A stretch of DNA of 64,000 nucleotides, taken from contig JAFAZE010000145.1 of assembly GCA_019239975.1 (NCBI GenBank), forward strand, positions 1 through 64,000, in the 5' to 3' direction. How positions within the stretch are numbered: position 1 is the stretch's first letter; each line of letters begins with the position of its first letter. Made by a program: the position numbers and the translations under genes. The stretch comes from Streptosporangiaceae bacterium. GTDB lineage: Bacteria > Actinomycetota > Actinomycetes > Streptosporangiales > Streptosporangiaceae. Positions 34,389-41,959 of the stretch are shown here, piece by piece. The notes below the pieces were generated by a model. It ran no database searches. It was not told where the DNA came from and was given only the letters and a program-made list of their open reading frames with translations.

Positions 34389-34994
34389 ATGAAGGGTGGG
34401 ACGCAGGCGGCGATGGCGCTTGCCGTCGGATACATGCTCGGCCGGCGGCGGAAGCTACGCAGGGCGACGATCATCGCTGTCGCCACCGCGGCAGGTGGCA
34501 TGGGCGCGAGCGGCACGCTGGTGAAGCGCGGCGCGAAGGTCCTCGGGTCCACCGACGCGCTCGGCAAGGTCGCTCCGCAGCTCGGCGAGCTCGCCGACAC
34601 CGTGCGGGGCGACCTGGTCAGCGCCGGTAAGGCCGCGGCGACCGCGGCCCTCAGCAACCGCGTTGACGCGCTGACCGACTCGCTGCATGAGCGCAGCGAG
34701 CGGCTGCGCAATCCCGGCGCGGCGGCCGGGGAGGCCGGCGAGGCGGTCCGGGGCACGGGTGAGAAGGTCCGGGGCGGGGTGGGCGGCGCGCGGCGCCGCA
34801 TTCGCCCGGAGGACGAAGAGGCGGAGGACGTGCCAGCCGACGAGTACGACGAGGAGGAGTCGCGCTCAGAGGCCGCCGATTACGACGATGAGGAGGCTGA
34901 GGAGCCCGAGGAGCCAGAGGAGCCCGAGGAAAGGCCCGCACGGCGCAGGACCGCTGGCCGGGGCCGCTCTCCAGTCGCCCGGACGAGGAGGTAG
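34389..34994 (+). CDS. First gene of gas-vesicle cluster, GvpY-position protein
   Basis: About 201 residues. The N-terminal half is helical with two weak hydrophobic stretches (AAMALAVGYMLGRRRKLRRATIIAVATAAGG) and DTVRGDLVSAGKAAATAALSNRVDALTDSLHERSERLR. The C-terminal half is very acidic (EDEEAEDVPADEYDEEE, EEPEEPEEPEE) and ends in basic RRRTAGRGRSPVARTRR. A protein of this type lies beside the SRPBCC gene in other actinomycete gas-vesicle clusters. Its biochemical role is not established. ATG 34389 is six bases from AGGAGG; ATG 34386 is only three. The next gene starts five bases after its stop. Confidence 0.65.
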   Translation: MKGGTQAAMALAVGYMLGRRRKLRRATIIAVATAAGGMGASGTLVKRGAKVLGSTDALGKVAPQLGELADTVRGDLVSAGKAAATAALSNRVDALTDSLHERSERLRNPGAAAGEAGEAVRGTGEKVRGGVGGARRRIRPEDEEAEDVPADEYDEEESRSEAADYDDEEAEEPEEPEEPEERPARRRTAGRGRSPVARTRR

Positions 34995-34999
34995 AGGTC

Positions 35000-36184
35000 G
35001 TGGCGCGTGTGAGCGAGACCGAGGAGCGCTCGGGAAACGGTCCAGTGGACCGGCTGAAGTCTGAGGTCGTGGGCCTTGTCGACGCCCTCGGCGAGCGTGC
35101 CCTGGCGTCCGTGCGGGAACGGGTCGGGGGCGCGACCGAGCGCCTGACCGGCTACGTCGACGACGGCGGTGGGCCGGGGCTGATGGCCGCGGTCACCGGC
35201 GCGAAGGGGCTCGCCGAGGGAAAAGGACCCGTTCGGTCGTTGCTCGGAGCCGGGCTGAAAGGCGTCACCGAGAAGGTGCGGGGCATGTTCGGCGGCGGTA
35301 AAGGCGGCGGCAAGGGCAAGAAGATGAAGGTCACCAACATCGTCGAATCGATCGACGTCGGGGTGCCGGTCAAGCTCGCCTACAACCAGTGGACGCAGTT
35401 CGGCGACTTCCCGAGCTTCACGAAGAAGGTGGAGAACGTCGACCAGGAGGACGACCAGAAGCTCAACTGGAAAGCACAGATTTTCTGGTCGCACCGTACC
35501 TGGGAATCCACGATCCTCGAGCAGATCCCCGATGACCACATCGTATGGCGGTCCAAGGGAGCGAAAGGATACGTGGACGGCGCGGTCAGCTTCCATGAGC
35601 TGGCGCCCAATCTCACCCGGATTCTGGTCGTCCTGGAATATCATCCGCAGGGCCTTTTCGAGCACACCGGCAATCTGTGGCGGGCACAGGGCCGGCGGGC
35701 GCGGCTGGAATTCAAGCACTTCCGGCGGCACATCATGTCCCAGGCCATTCTGCACCCCGACGAGATCGAGGGCTGGCGCGGCGTGATCAAGGACGGCGAG
35801 GTCGTCAAGGACCACGAGACCGCCCTCCGGGAGGAGCAGGAGGCCGAAGGGGGCGCCGGCGAGGAGGGCCAGGAGGCGGAAGAGGGCCAGGAGCCGGAGG
35901 ACGAGTTCGCCGCCGAAGGCGAGGAGCCCGCAGAGGGCGAGGAGCCCGAAGAGGGCGAAGAGGCCGCTGGGGACGAGGAGCGCTTCGAGGACGAGGACCG
36001 GGAGCTCGTGGGCAGCTCCGGCGACGGCGAGGAGCCGCAGGCCGGGCGCAGGCGCGCCCGGGCAAGTGAGGACGGCGGCACCGGCGAGCGTGGCCGCCGG
36101 CCCGCGGGCCGTGCGCAGCGGCCCGGCCGGACCGAGGACCGGCCGCAGCGCACGGTCCGGCGCAGCCCGGCGCGCGGACGCTGA
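35000..36184 (+). CDS. Gas-vesicle cluster SRPBCC (polyketide-cyclase-like) protein
   Basis: 394 residues. After a 110-residue N-terminal region with a Gly/Lys stretch (GGGKGGGKGKKMK), residues about 112-260 form an SRPBCC/START-type domain: VTNIVESIDVGVPVKLAYNQWTQFGDFPSFTKKVENV, KAQIFWSHRTWESTILEQIPDDHIVWRSKG and TRILVVLEYHPQGLFEH. This cyclase/dehydrase-like protein is the one called GvpZ in Streptomyces clusters. The C-terminal 110 residues are acidic repeats (EEGQEAEEGQEPEDE) and then Arg-rich. It probably acts as an accessory or chaperone in vesicle assembly; no ligand is known. GTG 35000 is preceded by GAGGTAGAGG. Confidence 0.8.
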   Translation: MARVSETEERSGNGPVDRLKSEVVGLVDALGERALASVRERVGGATERLTGYVDDGGGPGLMAAVTGAKGLAEGKGPVRSLLGAGLKGVTEKVRGMFGGGKGGGKGKKMKVTNIVESIDVGVPVKLAYNQWTQFGDFPSFTKKVENVDQEDDQKLNWKAQIFWSHRTWESTILEQIPDDHIVWRSKGAKGYVDGAVSFHELAPNLTRILVVLEYHPQGLFEHTGNLWRAQGRRARLEFKHFRRHIMSQAILHPDEIEGWRGVIKDGEVVKDHETALREEQEAEGGAGEEGQEAEEGQEPEDEFAAEGEEPAEGEEPEEGEEAAGDEERFEDEDRELVGSSGDGEEPQAGRRRARASEDGGTGERGRRPAGRAQRPGRTEDRPQRTVRRSPARGR

Positions 36185-36217
36185 ACCGAACCAGTGGAGT
36201 GAGGAGGGGAGCGATCA

Positions 36218-36613
36218 ATGACAACGGCCATGCAGCCGGGTGGTGGCAGCGCGGCGCGCCCATCACCCAGCGGCCTCGCCGACGTGATCGACACGATCCT
36301 GGACAAGGGCCTGGTCATCGACGCGTATGTGCGGGTCTCGCTCGTGGGCATCGAACTGCTCACGATCGACGCGCGCGTCGTCGTGGCCAGCGTCGACACC
36401 TACCTGCGATTCGCCGAGGCCGTCAACCGCCTTGACATTTCGCAGGACAAGGAGGGCCTCCCGGGGCTCATCGGCGACATGCAGGAAGGCGGAGCCAAAC
36501 ACAAGACGAAGGGCGCGCTCGAAGCGGCCGGCGAGAAGCTGCGGGACTTCGCGGCGGACAGCCGGGAACGCGCCGGCCAGCGCAGCGGCCGGGCTGGCAA
36601 GGAGGGGAGCTGA
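36218..36613 (+). CDS. gvpA: Gas-vesicle shell protein GvpA
   Basis: 131 residues. Residues 18-75 carry the GvpA core: [56 protein letters not shown], the helix-strand-strand-helix unit that polymerises into the ribbed shell. A 55-residue charged tail follows ([34 protein letters not shown]...), much longer than the short ends of cyanobacterial GvpA but found in actinomycete members. The start is ATG 36218, after GGAGGGG. It precedes gvpF by one base, in the middle of the operon. Confidence 0.9.
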   Translation: MTTAMQPGGGSAARPSPSGLADVIDTILDKGLVIDAYVRVSLVGIELLTIDARVVVASVDTYLRFAEAVNRLDISQDKEGLPGLIGDMQEGGAKHKTKGALEAAGEKLRDFAADSRERAGQRSGRAGKEGS

Positions 36614-36614
36614 G

Positions 36615-37406
36615 ATGGCGGCGCAGTCGGAGACCAAGCCGGAGTCCGAGGCACAGCAGACGGGCATCTATGTGTACGGGATCCTTCCCGGGGACGTCGA
36701 GCTGGAGGCCGACGTGCGCGGCATCGGCGATCCGCCCGGCGAGGTCAGGCTCGTGCGGCAGGGCGATCTGGCGGCGCTCGTGAGCGAAGTGGACGTCTCC
36801 AAGCCGCTGGGCGAGCCGGATGACCTCGTCGTGCATGAACAACTCCTGGACTCGATCGCGCCCGACGCACCGGTGCTTCCGCTGCGGTTCGGCGCGGTCG
36901 TAGCCAGCGAGGACGCGGTGGCGCACGAGCTGCTCGAGGCTCATCAGGACGAGTTCGCATCGGCTCTGGAAGAGCTGGAGGACCGCGCCGAGTACGTGGT
37001 CAGGGGCCGCTACGTCGAGCAGGCGGTCCTGCAGGAGATCCTTTCGGAAAACGAGGAGGCCGCGCGCCTGCGGGAGCAGATCAAGGACGCGGACCCAGAT
37101 GCCACGCGCGACGCGCGGATTCGGCTCGGCGAGATCATAGACAACGCGATCAGCGAGAAGCGCGAGAAGGACACGCGCACCGTCGGCGACGCCCTGGCCG
37201 GGCACGCCGTCGCGAGCGTCGTGCGCCCGGCGACCCACGAGCTCGACGCCGTGCACGTCGCCTTCCTCGTCGCCAGCGACGCGGCGGATGAGGTGGAGCA
37301 GGCGGCCGAGAAGCTGGCGGCGGGCTGGGAAGGCCGGGTCGAACTGCGCCTGCTCGGACCCATGGCCGCCTACGATTTCGTCGCGACCACGGCGCCCGAG
37401 AGCTGA
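36615..37406 (+). CDS. gvpF: Gas-vesicle protein GvpF (GvpF/GvpL family)
   Basis: 263 residues of the GvpF/L family, minor shell or nucleation proteins that bind GvpA. Family features are GIYVYGILPGDVE at the N-terminus, LVRQGDLAALVSEVD, the segment LLDSIAPDAPVLPLRFGAVVASEDAV, and the C-terminal LRLLGPMAAYDFVATTAPES. The middle 120 residues are helical and charged. ATG 36615 lies just after the gvpA stop with GGAGGGGAG upstream; the open frame extends back into gvpA but is not coding there. It is followed at once by gvpG. Confidence 0.9.
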   Translation: MAAQSETKPESEAQQTGIYVYGILPGDVELEADVRGIGDPPGEVRLVRQGDLAALVSEVDVSKPLGEPDDLVVHEQLLDSIAPDAPVLPLRFGAVVASEDAVAHELLEAHQDEFASALEELEDRAEYVVRGRYVEQAVLQEILSENEEAARLREQIKDADPDATRDARIRLGEIIDNAISEKREKDTRTVGDALAGHAVASVVRPATHELDAVHVAFLVASDAADEVEQAAEKLAAGWEGRVELRLLGPMAAYDFVATTAPES

Positions 37407-37407
37407 C

Positions 37408-37674
37408 ATGGGCCTGCTGACACTGCCCTTCCGGCTTCCGTTCCTCCCGATCAGCGGATTCGTCCGCATCGCGGAGCTCATTCGTGATGAGGCGGAACGG
37501 GAGATGCACGACCCGGCCGCTGTCAGACGGCAGCTGGAGGAAGCGGAGCAGGCACGGGACAGCGGTGCGATCTCCGAGGACGAGCTCTCCCGTATCGAAG
37601 CCGGGGCGATTGGCCGCCTTTACGCCACAGGGGAGGCATCGGCCGGACGACGGCAACGTGGCGACAGGAGCTGA
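37408..37674 (+). CDS. gvpG: Gas-vesicle protein GvpG
   Basis: 88 residues. The N-terminus MGLLTLPFRLPFLPISGFVRIAELIRDEAEREMHDPAAVRRQLEEAEQARDSGAISEDELSRIEAGAIGRL matches GvpG: a hydrophobic proline-containing start, then a coiled helix with the EAE and SG-I-EDE pattern. GvpG is an accessory protein needed for gas-vesicle formation. It starts one base after the gvpF stop and ends five bases before gvpO, so it is part of the same message. Confidence 0.88.
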   Translation: MGLLTLPFRLPFLPISGFVRIAELIRDEAEREMHDPAAVRRQLEEAEQARDSGAISEDELSRIEAGAIGRLYATGEASAGRRQRGDRS

Positions 37675-37679
37675 TTCAC

Positions 37680-38156
37680 ATGGCTGAACGCAGAACCGCC
37701 CGTACCAGGGACCGCGGTGACCGGGCTGCGGAAGCGGAAAAGGACAAGCCAGGCGGCGACCTGGTCGACGACATGGTGGACACGGAAGCGGCGCCGGCCG
37801 ACGCGGCCGAGGACACGGAATCCGAGGACACCGAAACGGCCGGCCGTGACGAGGACACCCAGCGACGGAGCGCCGGCGGCGAGGGCGGCGGCCTGTCAGC
37901 CGCCAGGGCCGGCCGGCTGGGCCTGCAGCAAATCGCCGAGCTGACCGGGAAGGCGCCCGAGGGCGTCACCGGCGTGGAGCCCACGGAGGACGGCTGGGTG
38001 GTGAGCGTGGAGGTCGTGGAGGACAGGCGGGTCCCCTCGTCGACCGACATCCTGGCCACGTACGAAGCGGACATCGACGCCGCCGGGAACCTGGTGTCCT
38101 ACCGCAGGGTGCGCCGGTACTCGCGCGGTCACGGCGAGAACGGCGGGGCCTCCTGA
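37680..38156 (+). CDS. gvpO: Gas-vesicle protein GvpO
   Basis: 158 residues. The first 75 are disordered and acidic (DKPGGDLVDDMVDTEAAPADAAEDTESEDTE). The C-terminal 80 are the GvpO domain: LGLQQIAELTGKAPEGVTGVEPTEDGWVVSVEVVEDRRVPSSTDILATYEADIDAAGNLVSYRRVRRYSRG. GvpO is required for vesicle formation; in haloarchaea it also influences gvp expression. In Streptomyces clusters gvpO precedes gvpA, whereas here it lies after gvpG. It ends one base before gvpJ. Confidence 0.88.
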   Translation: MAERRTARTRDRGDRAAEAEKDKPGGDLVDDMVDTEAAPADAAEDTESEDTETAGRDEDTQRRSAGGEGGGLSAARAGRLGLQQIAELTGKAPEGVTGVEPTEDGWVVSVEVVEDRRVPSSTDILATYEADIDAAGNLVSYRRVRRYSRGHGENGGAS

Positions 38157-38157
38157 C

Positions 38158-38535
38158 ATGACATCCGGCGACATGGTGCAGCCCGGTGCGCAGGCCGCGC
38201 GGTTCTACGGCTCCGCCCGTTCTGAGCCCGCCAACCTCGGGGACATCCTGGAACGGGTCCTTGACAAGGGGCTCGTCGTCGCGGGCGACATCCGGGTCAA
38301 CCTGCTGGACATCGAGCTCCTCACGATCAAGCTCCGGCTCGTGATCGCGTCGCTCGACACGGCGCGCGAGGTCGGCATCAACTGGTGGGAAAGCGATCCG
38401 TGGCTCAGCGCCGAAGCCGCCGACAGGGCCGCGGCCCGTGACTCCGCTGGCCGTGAGCTGGAGGAGGAAAACCAGAGGCTTCAGGAACGGATCCGGGAAC
38501 TCGAGTCGGGCCGGGCTGACCATGGCGGCGGATGA
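38158..38535 (+). CDS. gvpJ: Gas-vesicle protein GvpJ (GvpA-related)
   Basis: 125 residues. The GvpA/J core is ANLGDILERVLDKGLVVAGDIRVNLLDIELLTIKLRLVIASLDTAREVGINWWESDPWL. The NWWE segment after the core separates GvpJ from GvpA. GvpJ is a minor shell protein thought to start or cap assembly. A coiled helix follows (ELEEENQRLQERIRELESG). The gene overlaps the start of gvpL by 14 bases. Confidence 0.9.
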   Translation: MTSGDMVQPGAQAARFYGSARSEPANLGDILERVLDKGLVVAGDIRVNLLDIELLTIKLRLVIASLDTAREVGINWWESDPWLSAEAADRAAARDSAGRELEEENQRLQERIRELESGRADHGGG

Positions 38536-39349
38536 GGGCCGGGGTGTCTGGCTTTACGCCGTCGCGGACCGCATCGCGGCGCCCGGCGTGGGCCTCATCC
38601 CGCAGGTCTTTCGCGGGCTGGCCGGAGTGGGCGGCGAGCCCGTGCGCGGCGTCGAGGCGGCCGGGCTGACCGCGGTCGTCGGGGGCGTTGACCTGGCCGA
38701 GTTCGGCGAGGCGGCGCTGCGGCGCAACCTGGAGGATCCCGCCTGGCTGGAGGAGACGGCACGGGCGCACCACCGCGTCATCGACGCGGCCGCCGCACTG
38801 GGATCGCTCCTTCCCGCGCGGCTCGCCACCGTCTACAGCAGCGAAGCCAGCATGGCCGCGGCGCTCGCGAGGCGCCGTGAGGATTTCCGCGCGGCACTGG
38901 AGCGGGTGCGGGCGCGCAGGGAGTGGGGGGTCAAGGCGTACGTGGCGCTTCCGGCTGAGCCGGGGCCGGCTGGGGCTTCCGGTCCCGCCGGGGCTTCCGG
39001 TCCCGCTGGGGCGGCCCGGTCGGGGGCGGCATACCTGCGGCGGCGGCGCGATCAGCTGTCGGCCCGGAGGGAACTTCGCCACGGCGCGATCGCGAGCGCC
39101 CAGGCCGTTCACTCGCGGCTGTCCCGGTACGCGGTCGAGACGCGACTGCACCCGCCGCAGTCAGCGCAGCTCACCGGGAAGCGGGCACAGATGCTGCTCA
39201 ATGCCGCCTACCTGCTCGACGGCAGCCGTGAGGGTGACTTCGCGTCGACGGTGGCGACGCTGGCCACGGAGCATCCCGGCATCCGCCTCGAGCTCACGGG
39301 GCCGTGGCCGCCGTACTCGTTCGCCGCCGCGGAGGCCGAGGGCCAGTGA
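38522..39349 (+). CDS. gvpL: Gas-vesicle protein GvpL (GvpF/GvpL family)
   Basis: 275 residues, second GvpF/L homologue of the cluster. Motifs include GVWLYAVADRI at the start, GLTAVVGGVDLAEFG, the segment VIDAAAALGSLLPARLATVYSSEASM (matching the LPLRFG region of GvpF), REWGVKAYVAL and the C-terminal ITGPWPPYSFA-like LTGPWPPYSFAAAE. A short Pro/Ala/Gly repeat (PAGASG) near residue 145 interrupts the helical middle. ATG 38522 lies within gvpJ, and its stop overlaps the GTG of gvpS. Confidence 0.88.
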   Translation: MAADEGRGVWLYAVADRIAAPGVGLIPQVFRGLAGVGGEPVRGVEAAGLTAVVGGVDLAEFGEAALRRNLEDPAWLEETARAHHRVIDAAAALGSLLPARLATVYSSEASMAAALARRREDFRAALERVRARREWGVKAYVALPAEPGPAGASGPAGASGPAGAARSGAAYLRRRRDQLSARRELRHGAIASAQAVHSRLSRYAVETRLHPPQSAQLTGKRAQMLLNAAYLLDGSREGDFASTVATLATEHPGIRLELTGPWPPYSFAAAEAEGQ

Positions 39350-40464
39350 GCGGACGGCCAGTGAGCGGACGGCGCGGGATGAACCGGGCACCAGCGCCTT
39401 CGCCGGCGACCGCCGGCCGGGTCATCCAGCCGCGCGCCGTCGATATTCCGCCGGAGCGGGTCGCCCTGGTGGACCTGCTGGACCGCGTGCTCGCCGGCGG
39501 GGTGGTGATATCCGGGGACATCACGCTGTCCATCGCGGACGTCGACCTGGTAACGGTGTCGCTCCGGGCGCTCGTCGCGTCGATCAGCGCCCTCGCCGCG
39601 CCCGACAGCGCGCCAGGCTCGGCGGGCAGCGCCCCCGGGGCGGCGGGCAGCGCGCCAGGCGCGGCGGACAGGCCGCCTGAGCCCGGGAGGAGGGAACCGT
39701 AGATGTCCGGCGAGTCGCCGGGACCCGCGCGGCGCTTGCGCGTCGACGCGGATCCGGAAACGGTCGAGCGGGGACTTGCGAGCCTTGTCCTGACGCTTGT
39801 GGAGCTGCTGCGGCAGCTCATGGAACGCCAGGCGCTGCGGCGCCTGGATGAGGGGTCGCTCACCGACGAGCAGGCCGAAAAGGTGGGTTACACGCTGATG
39901 CGCCTTGACGAGCGGATGACCGAACTCACGGATCACTTCGGAATCGCGCGGGAGGAACTCAACATCGACCTGGGACCGCTCGGCCCGCTCCTGGGAGACC
40001 GGTAATTCGGATAACTCTCCCCCAGGTTCCTGGTGACCTTCCCCGGTTTCCTGCCGCCGCCGTTCGATGTCGGAGGCAACGCGCTCCTCGAACGGCTTGA
40101 GCTTGTCGTAAAGCTTTTCCGGCGGCACGGTCGAGCCCGGCTCACCGACAAGCCATGGCGCGGCGGCGACGGCGGTCTGCCACGCCGCCTCCTGAGGGTC
40201 GGTATCCAGGTTGGTATCCGCGGGCGCGGCGGGGGCCTGCGCCACCGGTTCCACCTTGTCCAGGTAGACGTTGACGTACTGACCCCGCCGCGCCTCGTGA
40301 TACTCCAGCCGGGCCCGCCTGCCTTGCAACTGCTTCGCCCGCTCGCCGATCTGCTCACGGAACGTGGTGTATTCCTTGCCGTCACTGTCTTTGACGACAT
40401 AGCGAACGTTCCCGCCCCGGGTGTCCACGGCGCGGACCTCGTCAATGATTGCTTCGGCTTGCAT
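39208..40464 (-). CDS. Possible small OB-like protein; 3' part antisense to gvp genes
   Basis: The open frame is 418 codons, but only the first 150 look like protein: MQAEAIIDEVRAVDTRGGNVRYVVKDSDGKEYTTFREQIGERAKQLQGRRARLEYHEARRGQYVNVYLDKVEPV, a beta-rich segment resembling a nucleic-acid-binding OB fold, then WQTAVAAAPWLVGEPGST and a charged helix. Below about 40020 it runs antisense through gvpK, gvpS and part of gvpL and reads as low-complexity Arg/Pro sequence. I infer a real gene of about 150 residues whose stop has been lost or shifted, or else a mis-identified end. It lies 63 bases downstream of the CsbD-like gene on the same strand. The true 3' end is uncertain. Confidence 0.4.
   Translation of the reverse strand: MQAEAIIDEVRAVDTRGGNVRYVVKDSDGKEYTTFREQIGERAKQLQGRRARLEYHEARRGQYVNVYLDKVEPVAQAPAAPADTNLDTDPQEAAWQTAVAAAPWLVGEPGSTVPPEKLYDKLKPFEERVASDIERRRQETGEGHQEPGGELSELPVSQERAERSQVDVEFLPRDSEVIREFGHPLVKAHQRVTHLFGLLVGERPLIQAPQRLAFHELPQQLHKRQDKARKSPLDRFRIRVDAQAPRGSRRLAGHLRFPPPGLRRPVRRAWRAARRPGGAARRAWRAVGRGEGADRRDERPERHRYQVDVRDGQRDVPGYHHPAGEHAVQQVHQGDPLRRNIDGARLDDPAGGRRRRRWCPVHPAPSAHWPSAHWPSASAAANEYGGHGPVSSRRMPGCSVASVATVDAKSPSRLPSSR
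39346..39702 (+). CDS. gvpS: Gas-vesicle protein GvpS (GvpA/J-related)
   Basis: About 118 residues. The core is VALVDLLDRVLAGGVVISGDITLSIADVDLVTVSLRALVASISAL, the GvpA/J fold with the weaker conservation typical of GvpS. An Ala/Gly/Ser/Pro tail with repeated GSAPGAA follows. GTG 39346 overlaps the gvpL stop (GTGA). GTG 39361 and ATG 39379 are alternatives, because a 15-base segment containing the GTG is duplicated here. The stop directly abuts the gvpK start. Confidence 0.82.
   Translation: MSGRPVSGRRGMNRAPAPSPATAGRVIQPRAVDIPPERVALVDLLDRVLAGGVVISGDITLSIADVDLVTVSLRALVASISALAAPDSAPGSAGSAPGAAGSAPGAADRPPEPGRREP
39703..40005 (+). CDS. gvpK: Gas-vesicle protein GvpK
   Basis: 100 residues matching GvpK throughout: RRLRVDADPETVERGLASLVLTLVELLRQLMERQALRRLDEGSLTDEQAEKVGYTLMRLDERMTELTDHFGIAREELNIDLGPLGPLL. 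GvpK is a conserved accessory protein of gas-vesicle assembly. It is the last gene of the operon. The AAA+ ATPase GvpN does not occur in the cluster. Confidence 0.9.
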   Translation: MSGESPGPARRLRVDADPETVERGLASLVLTLVELLRQLMERQALRRLDEGSLTDEQAEKVGYTLMRLDERMTELTDHFGIAREELNIDLGPLGPLLGDR

Positions 40465-40527
40465 GGCTGGTCCGGGTCCGGGTAAAGCCCTGGTTTGCGT
40501 TCTGGGCCTTACTTTGGGATGGGGCTT

Positions 40528-40722
40528 TTACTCCTTCGCGGCGTCGCGGGTGATCTTGCCCATGTCCTTCGCCCGCTCACCGACCTGGCGCGCTGCGCCG
40601 CCAGCCCGCTCTTTCTGTCCCTTCATCTCGAGGTAAGGGTCGCCCGCCTCACGGCCTGCCTTGGCCTTGGCCCGGCCCTTACCCATACGGAACCTGTTCC
40701 GCAGTTTGTCGACGAAACCCAT
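40528..40722 (-). CDS. CsbD-like small stress protein
   Basis: 64 residues, very charged and glycine/alanine-containing: KGRAKAKAGREAGDPYLEMKGQKERAGGAARQVGERAKDMGKITRDAAKE. The K-G-x-x-K...GR..GD..L...G...A.G pattern is that of CsbD-type general-stress proteins, whose biochemical role is unknown. GAGGAGG lies eight bases upstream of the ATG at 40722. It is followed by the OB-like frame on the same strand. Confidence 0.7.
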   Translation of the reverse strand: MGFVDKLRNRFRMGKGRAKAKAGREAGDPYLEMKGQKERAGGAARQVGERAKDMGKITRDAAKE

Positions 40723-40746
40723 GGTGTCCGCCTCCTCTTGGGGCTG

Positions 40747-41559
40747 TTACCTGTGTCTACTTCCCCCATCCAGCCGAATATGCCTGCCGCAGCGGCCTGG
40801 TCGCGCCGGTAACGCGGTCTGCCGCTCGATGAGCGGGAGCAGGTGGTTGGGCTCACCGCCACAGCACACCATGATCCGCCCGGCAAGCGTGTCATCGGCG
40901 AGGAAGTCCATCGCGGCGTCCGCTATGTCCGCGGGCGTGAGCACCGGAGGAAGGTCAGCCAGCTCAGCCGGTGTCATGCGCGCTCGTGACCGTCGGGAGG
41001 ACGGGCTGTCCACCAGGCCTGGGCAGATGCAGTTGGCGCGCACGCCCATCGTGTCGCGCAGCGGCGCCAGGCAGGCGGTGAGCCGGATAACCCCGGCTTT
41101 GGCGGCCGCGTACTCGGGTTTGTCGTAGCTGGTCGTTCCCAGGGCGCCGACCGAGGCGATGTTGATGATCGCGCCGCCGCCGCCTCCGGCCATGGGGCCG
41201 AGCACGAGCTGGGTCGCGAGCATGACCGCCCGCAGGTTCAGGTCCAGGGTGTACTCCCATTTGGCCGGGCCCGCCTCCGGGAAGTACGGTCCCTCAACTC
41301 CCCCGGCGTTGTTGACCAGGACGCCCAGCCGCCCGGCCGCCCGGCACGCGGTGTCAACGGCTGCGCGGACATCGGCCCTGCTGGCGGCGTCCGCACGGAC
41401 GAACGATCCGCCGATCCGCGCGGCCGTTGCCTGGCCAGCGCTTTCGTCGAGATCGGCGACGACTACATGCATGCCCTCGGCCGCGAGCCGCTCCGCGATC
41501 CCTGCGCCTATTCCGTCCGCACCGCCCGTCACCAAAGCGGTCATTCCATCAAGGTTCAT
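40747..41559 (-). CDS. Short-chain dehydrogenase/reductase
   Basis: 270 residues of the classical SDR family. The NAD(P) motif is TGGADGIGAGIA (residues about 11-22), the NNAG motif is VLVNNAGGVEG, the catalytic serine is in INIASVGALG and the Y-x-x-x-K motif is YAAAK. An acidic residue at the end of the second strand (VVADLDES) suggests NAD rather than NADP. ATG 41559 begins the fold correctly; the open frame extends upstream to 42012 through non-coding DNA. No Shine-Dalgarno precedes it. The substrate is unknown. The last 20 residues are a basic extension beyond the usual end. Confidence 0.9.
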   Translation of the reverse strand: MNLDGMTALVTGGADGIGAGIAERLAAEGMHVVVADLDESAGQATAARIGGSFVRADAASRADVRAAVDTACRAAGRLGVLVNNAGGVEGPYFPEAGPAKWEYTLDLNLRAVMLATQLVLGPMAGGGGGAIINIASVGALGTTSYDKPEYAAAKAGVIRLTACLAPLRDTMGVRANCICPGLVDSPSSRRSRARMTPAELADLPPVLTPADIADAAMDFLADDTLAGRIMVCCGGEPNHLLPLIERQTALPARPGRCGRHIRLDGGSRHR

Positions 41560-41634
41560 GCCCGCATTGTCTGTCCAGCCACTGACAATTTTCCTGTGCG
41601 GCCAGCGCAACGGGTGCGCGACACATATGTATAT

Positions 41635-41668
41635 GTAGGGGTCCCGCATCTGTAGGGGTCCCGCATCT
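41635..41668. repeat. 17-bp perfect tandem duplication
   Basis: GTAGGGGTCCCGCATCT occurs twice in direct succession (41635-41651, 41652-41668), next to the alternating ACATATGTATATGT. It lies upstream of the SDR gene and beside a probable insertion-sequence remnant. Confidence 0.7.
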
Positions 41669-41677
41669 GGGCTGGTT

Positions 41678-41896
41678 ATGTTGGCGGCAAGCCGAACTAC
41701 GCGTGCGCGGCCCCAGATCATCCCGGGTCCCGGGCACGGGCCGCGCTTCTTGTGGACCCGGTCAGCGGGCCGCCGGAAGACGGTCGGCCGCCAGCTCGCC
41801 GCGGCGGAGGCGGAGAAGGTGCGCCGCGAGCTGGCCCGGCGTTCGCGGGGGCCGCTGGGCTGCTGGCCGACCTGGCCGGGGTACGGACATGAGTAA
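41678..41896 (+). pseudogene. Remnant resembling an IS-associated DUF6788-type protein
   Basis: The frame contains GPRFLWTRSAGRRKTVGRQLAAAEAEKVRRELA, which resembles the short proteins (GPYY-W-R--G-KTV-R-LS) often found with actinobacterial transposases. Neither a complete gene nor a transposase is present, and the upstream sequence is not protein-like. I infer a decayed mobile-element fragment. The rest of the gap 41560-41959 holds only the 17-base duplication and the LCP gene ribosome site. Confidence 0.35.
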
Positions 41897-41959
41897 ACGA
41901 GCCTGTTAGACGTCTTCCGCCCGGTAGTCTTCGGGGGCAGTTGACACGGAGGGTCGCGG

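Noticed and set aside
34389-34994. DNA primase or topoisomerase-like gene at the front of the gas-vesicle cluster
   Set aside because: No nucleic-acid enzyme motif; only helices and acidic/basic tails.
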